DNA of 64,000 bases from Metabacillus mangrovi. GTDB taxonomy: Bacteria; Bacillota; Bacilli; Bacillales; Bacillaceae. This document shows, piece after piece, positions 60,187 to 64,000 of the stretch. The stretch covers positions 124,001-188,000 of the forward strand of contig NZ_WMIB01000004.1 of NCBI RefSeq assembly GCF_009711125.1, in the 5' to 3' direction. Each line of letters opens with the position of its first letter. Position 1 is the stretch's first letter. Made by a program: the position numbers and the translations under genes. Under the pieces are notes generated by a model that searched no databases, had not been told where the DNA came from, and saw only the letters and a list, made by a program, of their open reading frames with translations.

Positions 60187-61881
60187 CTATAATTTTTTAT
60201 CTTCTACCTGATCCAGCCATTCGTTGATTTCTCCTACGACGGACTGTACTGTGCCTTCTTCAAACGGGGATCTCAGGCCGGCTGTCTCGACTAGTCCGAG
60301 AAACGCTTTGCTGCCCCCTTTTTTGCAGAGGTCCAAATAGCTGCTCCAGGCAGCGTCCCGGTTCTCGTGAAGCTGCTTCCAGTATTGCAGGGCACAAATT
60401 TGTGCGAGCGTGTAGTCTATATAATAGAAAGGAGAGTTATAGATATGGCTTTGTTTTTGCCAGAACCCCCCCTGTTCAAGGTAGTGGCTGTCTTCGTATT
60501 TACGGTGTGGCATGTACTTTTTCTCAAGCTCTCTCCATGCCTGGTTGCGTTCGGCCGGTGTCGCTTCCGGATGATCATAGATAAAATGCTGAAATTCATC
60601 TACAGCTACACCATATGGAATAAACTGCAGGGCGCCGCTCAAGTGGGAGAACTTGTATTTTTCGGCATCCTCTTCGAAAAACAGGTCCATCCAGGGCCAT
60701 GCGAAAAATTCCATGCTCATGGAGTGAATCTCGCACGCTTCATGGGTCGGCCACTGGTATTCAGCTACTTCAAACCCGCGGCTCATATAGACTTGGAAGG
60801 CATGTCCGACTTCATGTGTCAGGACATCAATATCTCCTGATGTGCCATTGAAGTTTGCAAAAATATAAGGGGCTTCGTAATCGGCGATATAGGTGCAATA
60901 GCCGCCGCCTGCTTTTCCCTTTTTCGCAAGCAAATCCATGAGGTTCTTCTGCGTCATGAATCGGAAAAATTCATCGGTTTCCGGGGACATTTCTTCATAC
61001 ATCTTCTTCCCGTTCTCGAGAATCCAGTCCGGATTTCCTTTTGGAACCGCGTTTCCGTTTGTATATTGAACCGGTTCATCGTAATAATAGAGCTCATTAA
61101 GCCCAAGTCTTTCCTGCTGGCGCTCGTACAGACGAGTTGCAATCGGGACAATCGATTCCTCAACCTGCCTGCGGAAGCGGGCAGCCATTTCCGCATTGTA
61201 ATCAATCCGGTTCATTCTCGCATAGCCAAGCTCTGTAAAGGTAGTAAAGCCAAGCTTTTTCGCGATCCGGGTTCGGACGTTCACAAGTTTATCGTAGATT
61301 TCATCAAATTGATCCGCCTGGCTGGAGAAGAAGTTGAATTTTGCTTCACTGGCCCGCTTACGGAGCATTCTGTCCGTGGATTCGGTCAGTGGCTGAAGCT
61401 GCGCAAGTGTATACTCCTGCCCGTCAAATTCAATTTTTGCCGAAGCCGTAAGCTTCGTATATTCTGTGGAGAGCCTGTTTTCCTCCTGAAGATCTGCAAG
61501 TACTTCATCCTTAAAGGTTTTCAGCTGAGTTTCAGCTAAATCAAACAGCTGTCTCCCCCACTTCTCCTCTAATTCCTTCCGGAACTTTGACTGAACCAGT
61601 ATTTTGTAAAATTCTGTTACCAGCCCTTGTATATGAGGCTGCAGTTCATCCATGTAATCTTGCTCATTTTTATAGAATTCATCGTTTGTATCGATGGAGT
61701 GGCGGATGTAGCATATATTGGCCATTGTATCTGCCGCATTTCTGACTTGATACATCTCTTTCATCGCTTTTTCCTGTTCTTCAAGGGTACCTGCTCTTTC
61801 AAAAGCTGCTAAGGCGTTATGAAACTGTTCTTTCATTACAGCCAGATCTGGTCTTTTGTATGTATATTCTTCAAACCTCAT
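60187..61881 (-). CDS. M3 family oligoendopeptidase
   Basis: A 564-residue zinc metallopeptidase of the M3B (oligoendopeptidase F) group, cytosolic, cutting short peptides. The zinc site is LTHEVGHAFQVYMS with the third ligand Glu in THEACEIHSMSMEFF, and the substrate pocket residues lie in YNSPFYYIDYTLAQ. The N-terminal 180 residues form the helical lid. AAAGG precedes the ATG. It is divergent from motAB and ends at the repeat array. Length is the norm for the shorter PepF-like proteins. Confidence 0.92.
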   Translation of the reverse strand: MRFEEYTYKRPDLAVMKEQFHNALAAFERAGTLEEQEKAMKEMYQVRNAADTMANICYIRHSIDTNDEFYKNEQDYMDELQPHIQGLVTEFYKILVQSKFRKELEEKWGRQLFDLAETQLKTFKDEVLADLQEENRLSTEYTKLTASAKIEFDGQEYTLAQLQPLTESTDRMLRKRASEAKFNFFSSQADQFDEIYDKLVNVRTRIAKKLGFTTFTELGYARMNRIDYNAEMAARFRRQVEESIVPIATRLYERQQERLGLNELYYYDEPVQYTNGNAVPKGNPDWILENGKKMYEEMSPETDEFFRFMTQKNLMDLLAKKGKAGGGYCTYIADYEAPYIFANFNGTSGDIDVLTHEVGHAFQVYMSRGFEVAEYQWPTHEACEIHSMSMEFFAWPWMDLFFEEDAEKYKFSHLSGALQFIPYGVAVDEFQHFIYDHPEATPAERNQAWRELEKKYMPHRKYEDSHYLEQGGFWQKQSHIYNSPFYYIDYTLAQICALQYWKQLHENRDAAWSSYLDLCKKGGSKAFLGLVETAGLRSPFEEGTVQSVVGEINEWLDQVEDKKL

Positions 61882-61972
61882 TGTTCCACTGCCTTTCCTG
61901 AATAGTCAACCGCTTTCCTATTATTCTTCATATGTGCTGAAATCCCTTCTTTTGCGAATTGCTTTTCCCTGT

Positions 61973-61998
61973 TAAAAATAGTTGGATTTAGCCGATAT
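61973..61998 (+). promoter_or_regulatory. Sigma-D promoter of motAB
   Basis: TAAA, 14 bases, GCCGATAT: an exact -10 and -35 match to the flagellar sigma-D consensus, 60 bases before the motA start. Confidence 0.88.
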
Positions 61999-62057
61999 AG
62001 AAAGTAGACAAGGGCTGAATGACGGTCCAAAAAGATGTACAAAGGTTTGGTGAGGTA

Positions 62058-62849
62058 ATGGATAAGACATCGCTTATAGGAATCATCCTTGGGATTATCG
62101 GGGTAGGAATTGGAATGGTGCTGAAAGGAGTCAGTCCATCCGTACTGGTCAATCCCGCAGCTATTTTGATTATTGTGGTGGGAACAGCTGCCGCTGTCAT
62201 AACGGCCTTCCCTATGAATGAAATAAAGCGGGTCCCGAAACTGTTCGGCGTTCTTTTCAAAGAAGAAAAAACACCCGAGATCCAGGACTTAATCCCAATG
62301 TTCTCGGAATGGGCGCAAGTTGCAAGAAAAGAAGGGCTCCTTGCTTTGGAAGCAAAGCTTTCAGATGTGGATGATTCTTTTCTTAAGAACGGGCTGAGCA
62401 TGGCGGTCGACGGGCAGAACGCAGATTTTATCCGCGATGTGATGTCTGAAGAGATCGAGGCGATGGAAGACCGCCATGCGGCGGGTGCCGCTATCTTCAC
62501 ACAGGCCGGCACATATGCTCCTACCCTAGGAGTTCTGGGAGCTGTAGTAGGTTTGATCGCAGCCCTTTCCCACATGGAAAACCAGGCTGAACTGGGCCAT
62601 GCAATCGGGGCAGCATTCGTGGCGACACTTCTTGGAATTTATACAGGATACGTGCTCTGGCATCCGTTTGCCAATAAGCTGAAACGCAAATCCCGTACAG
62701 AAGTTAAAGTGCGCGAAGTGATGATTGAAGGGGTCCTCTCTGTACTCGAAGGACAGGCTCCGAAAGCAATTGAACAGAAGCTTGCCACCTACCTTCCGGC
62801 AAGTGAACGTGCCAAGCTGAATACGGAAGGGGACATTTCGAATGGCTAA
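62058..62849 (+). CDS. motA: Flagellar stator protein MotA
   Basis: A 263-residue stator subunit with four membrane helices (MDKTSLIGIILGIIGVGIGM as the first). It forms with MotB the proton channel that turns the flagellum; AGTYAPTLGVLGAVVGLIAA covers helix 3 with the channel-lining Thr, and the cytoplasmic loop with charged residues contacts FliG. The ATG at 62058 has GGTGAGG close by; the longer frame to 62019 lacks a site. It overlaps motB by eight bases and is transcribed from a sigma-D promoter. Confidence 0.95.
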   Translation: MDKTSLIGIILGIIGVGIGMVLKGVSPSVLVNPAAILIIVVGTAAAVITAFPMNEIKRVPKLFGVLFKEEKTPEIQDLIPMFSEWAQVARKEGLLALEAKLSDVDDSFLKNGLSMAVDGQNADFIRDVMSEEIEAMEDRHAAGAAIFTQAGTYAPTLGVLGAVVGLIAALSHMENQAELGHAIGAAFVATLLGIYTGYVLWHPFANKLKRKSRTEVKVREVMIEGVLSVLEGQAPKAIEQKLATYLPASERAKLNTEGDISNG

Positions 62850-63594
62850 GAGGAAGAGAAAAGAAAAGCATGAGGAACATATGGATGAATCCTGGCTGAT
62901 TCCTTACGCCGACCTCTTAACTCTTCTGCTCGCTCTTTTTATTGTTCTGTTCGCGATGAGCTCGGTCGACGCCAACAAGTTTAAGATGATGGCAAAAGCC
63001 TTTAACAGTACTTTTGTAGGCGGAACAGGCGTGATGGAATATCCCAGCCCGAATCCTGATGGAGAAATGGAACAGCTGGATATGAAAGAACCTGCCTCCC
63101 CTGAAGAACAGGAGCTTAAGAAGCTTCAGGAAGCCGAAAAAAAGATTAAGGAATACATCCGGGAAAAAGGGCTGAACGATAAATTAAAGACCTCTTTGAC
63201 TGATGAAGGTCTTCTGATCACAATCAATAATGATATTCTCTTTGAGTCAGGAGACATCGTTGTCAGAAACCAGGACGAAGCCCTTGCCCGCGAAATTTCC
63301 CAGTTGCTTGTAATGGAACCGCCGAGAAGCATCATTGTCAGCGGGCATACGGATAATATCCCGATCCGCAATGCGAAGTTTGAATCAAACTGGGAGCTGA
63401 GTGTCATGCGGGCCGTCGAGTTTATGAAAGTGCTGCTGCAGAATCAAAAGCTTTCTCCTGAGCTTTTCAGTGCAAAAGGCTATGGCGAGTTTAAGCCGGT
63501 AGCTGATAATAAAACGAAAGATGGACGGCAAAAAAACCGGCGGGTTGAAATTCTGATTCTTCCCATCTCATCAGCCGGAGAAAAAATGGATTAA
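62842..63594 (+). CDS. motB: Flagellar stator protein MotB
   Basis: A 250-residue stator subunit. The short basic N-terminus is followed by one membrane helix with the proton-carrying Asp in DESWLIPYADLLTLLLALFI, a plug/linker, and an OmpA-like peptidoglycan-binding domain (IIVSGHTDNIPIRNAKFESN, GYGEFKPVADNKTKDGRQKN, RRVEILILP). The Tyr-Ala-Asp signature is typical of proton-driven (MotB), not sodium-driven (MotS), stators of Bacillus. Overlaps motA; a strong terminator follows. Confidence 0.95.
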   Translation: MAKRKRKEKHEEHMDESWLIPYADLLTLLLALFIVLFAMSSVDANKFKMMAKAFNSTFVGGTGVMEYPSPNPDGEMEQLDMKEPASPEEQELKKLQEAEKKIKEYIREKGLNDKLKTSLTDEGLLITINNDILFESGDIVVRNQDEALAREISQLLVMEPPRSIIVSGHTDNIPIRNAKFESNWELSVMRAVEFMKVLLQNQKLSPELFSAKGYGEFKPVADNKTKDGRQKNRRVEILILPISSAGEKMD

Positions 63595-63602
63595 TTCTAT
63601 AG

Positions 63603-63634
63603 AAGAAACCCGGTCCTGATGACCGGGTTTCTTT
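63603..63634. terminator. Bidirectional terminator motB / mhqR
   Basis: AGAAACCCGGTC and GACCGGGTTTCT form a 12-bp stem with a five-base loop. Confidence 0.85.
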
Positions 63635-63642
63635 GCATACTG

Positions 63643-64000
63643 CTATTTTAGCCCTTTAGCTGAGTAGCCGATTTTTTTCAGCATATCAATGGCTTCTGCT
63701 TTTTCTTCACTTGACAGTACACCGATGATTTCATCGATTTTCTGCTGATGGGATGGAAAAATTTCTTCTATTAACGTTCTTCCTTCATCCGTGATATGAG
63801 CGTAGGTGACCCGCCGGTCTTTTTCACATGCTTTTCGCGCAAGAAGACCCTTTTGCTCCAATTTGTCCACCACATAGGTGATGCTTCCGCTGGCAAGGAG
63901 GATCTTCCCTCCGATTTGCTGCAGCGGCTGGTCTCCTTTATGATACAGCAATTCCAGCACGCCGAATTCAGTCGGGTTCAATCCGAAGCTGACAATGTGT
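63643..64000 (-). CDS. mhqR: MarR-family regulator, MhqR-like (5' end outside window)
   Basis: The C-terminal 119 residues of a winged-helix regulator; the frame is open to the window edge, with HIVSFGLNPTEFGVLELLYH before the recognition helix region LQQIGGKILLASGSITYVVD and wing EKDRRVTYAHITDEG. B. subtilis MhqR (YkvE) represses quinone and azo-compound detoxification genes and lies next to motB as here. The TTG at 63981 is an internal codon, not the start. The assignment as MhqR is from sequence resemblance and synteny. Confidence 0.82.
   Translation of the reverse strand, partial: HIVSFGLNPTEFGVLELLYHKGDQPLQQIGGKILLASGSITYVVDKLEQKGLLARKACEKDRRVTYAHITDEGRTLIEEIFPSHQQKIDEIIGVLSSEEKAEAIDMLKKIGYSAKGLK

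Overview
The window comes from a spore-forming, motile, low-to-mid GC Gram-positive bacterium of the family Bacillaceae. The evidence is a spore photoproduct lyase operon (splAB), a gerA-type germinant receptor operon, a SleB/CwlJ-type cell wall hydrolase, sporulation-type PAS histidine kinases, GlcT/RAT control of ptsG, a CtsR-controlled clpE, a sigma-D-type promoter before motAB and a preQ1-I riboswitch before queCDEF. The anchor genes run in the same relative order as the B. subtilis segment from mhqR to patA (mhqR, motB-motA, clpE, ykvI, queC-D-E-F, ykvS, ykvT, ykvU, ykvY, glcT-ptsG-ptsH-ptsI, splA-splB, ykwC, pbpH, kinA, patA), read here from right to left. The species cannot be fixed from the sequence; a pigmented Bacillus-like genus is plausible because of the carotenoid genes.

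Layout. 0-10 kb: the 3' part of a patA-like aminotransferase facing a kinA-like kinase, then a small basic protein, pbpH, a ykwD-like CAP protein, ykwC with an SDR gene, and splAB. 10-17.5 kb: a second, membrane-bound PAS kinase and the glucose PTS block glcT-ptsG-ptsH-ptsI, with a clear RAT/terminator switch before ptsG. 17.5-31 kb: mostly accessory. It holds a lipoprotein, a Gfo/Idh/MocA dehydrogenase, a 27-residue holin-like toxin with an apparent antisense RNA, small unknown genes behind two LexA-like boxes, a SwrC-type RND exporter, a YvrJ/DUF2922/DUF1659 trio, a PilZ protein, a stand-alone phosphofructokinase, an EAL phosphodiesterase and ykvY. 29-34 kb: carotenoid tailoring genes (crtP-like, crtQ-like, crtO-like and a further glycosyltransferase). 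35-44 kb: ykvU, a gerABC operon, ykvT, a small sigma-70 family factor, a yhfK-like gene, a patatin-like lipase and ykvS. 44-52.7 kb: a 3D-domain protein, two acetyltransferases, queCDEF, a DUF2254 protein, an internally duplicated membrane protein and small genes. 52.7-64 kb: a CNNM/HlyC-type membrane protein, HAD and metallophosphoesterase genes, ykvI, clpE, a 605-base repeat array, an M3 oligopeptidase, motAB and the start-truncated mhqR.

Functional themes are sporulation, germination and spore UV repair (the kinases, splAB, gerABC, ykvT, ykvU), cell envelope and pigment (pbpH, ykwD, crt genes), sugar uptake (PTS), c-di-GMP and motility (EAL, PilZ, motAB), queuosine precursor synthesis and stress proteolysis. 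The least explained DNA consists of an array built on 25-base quanta after clpE, a 20-base phased repeat near 46.0 kb, and the compact toxin/antisense RNA locus near 19.4-19.6 kb.
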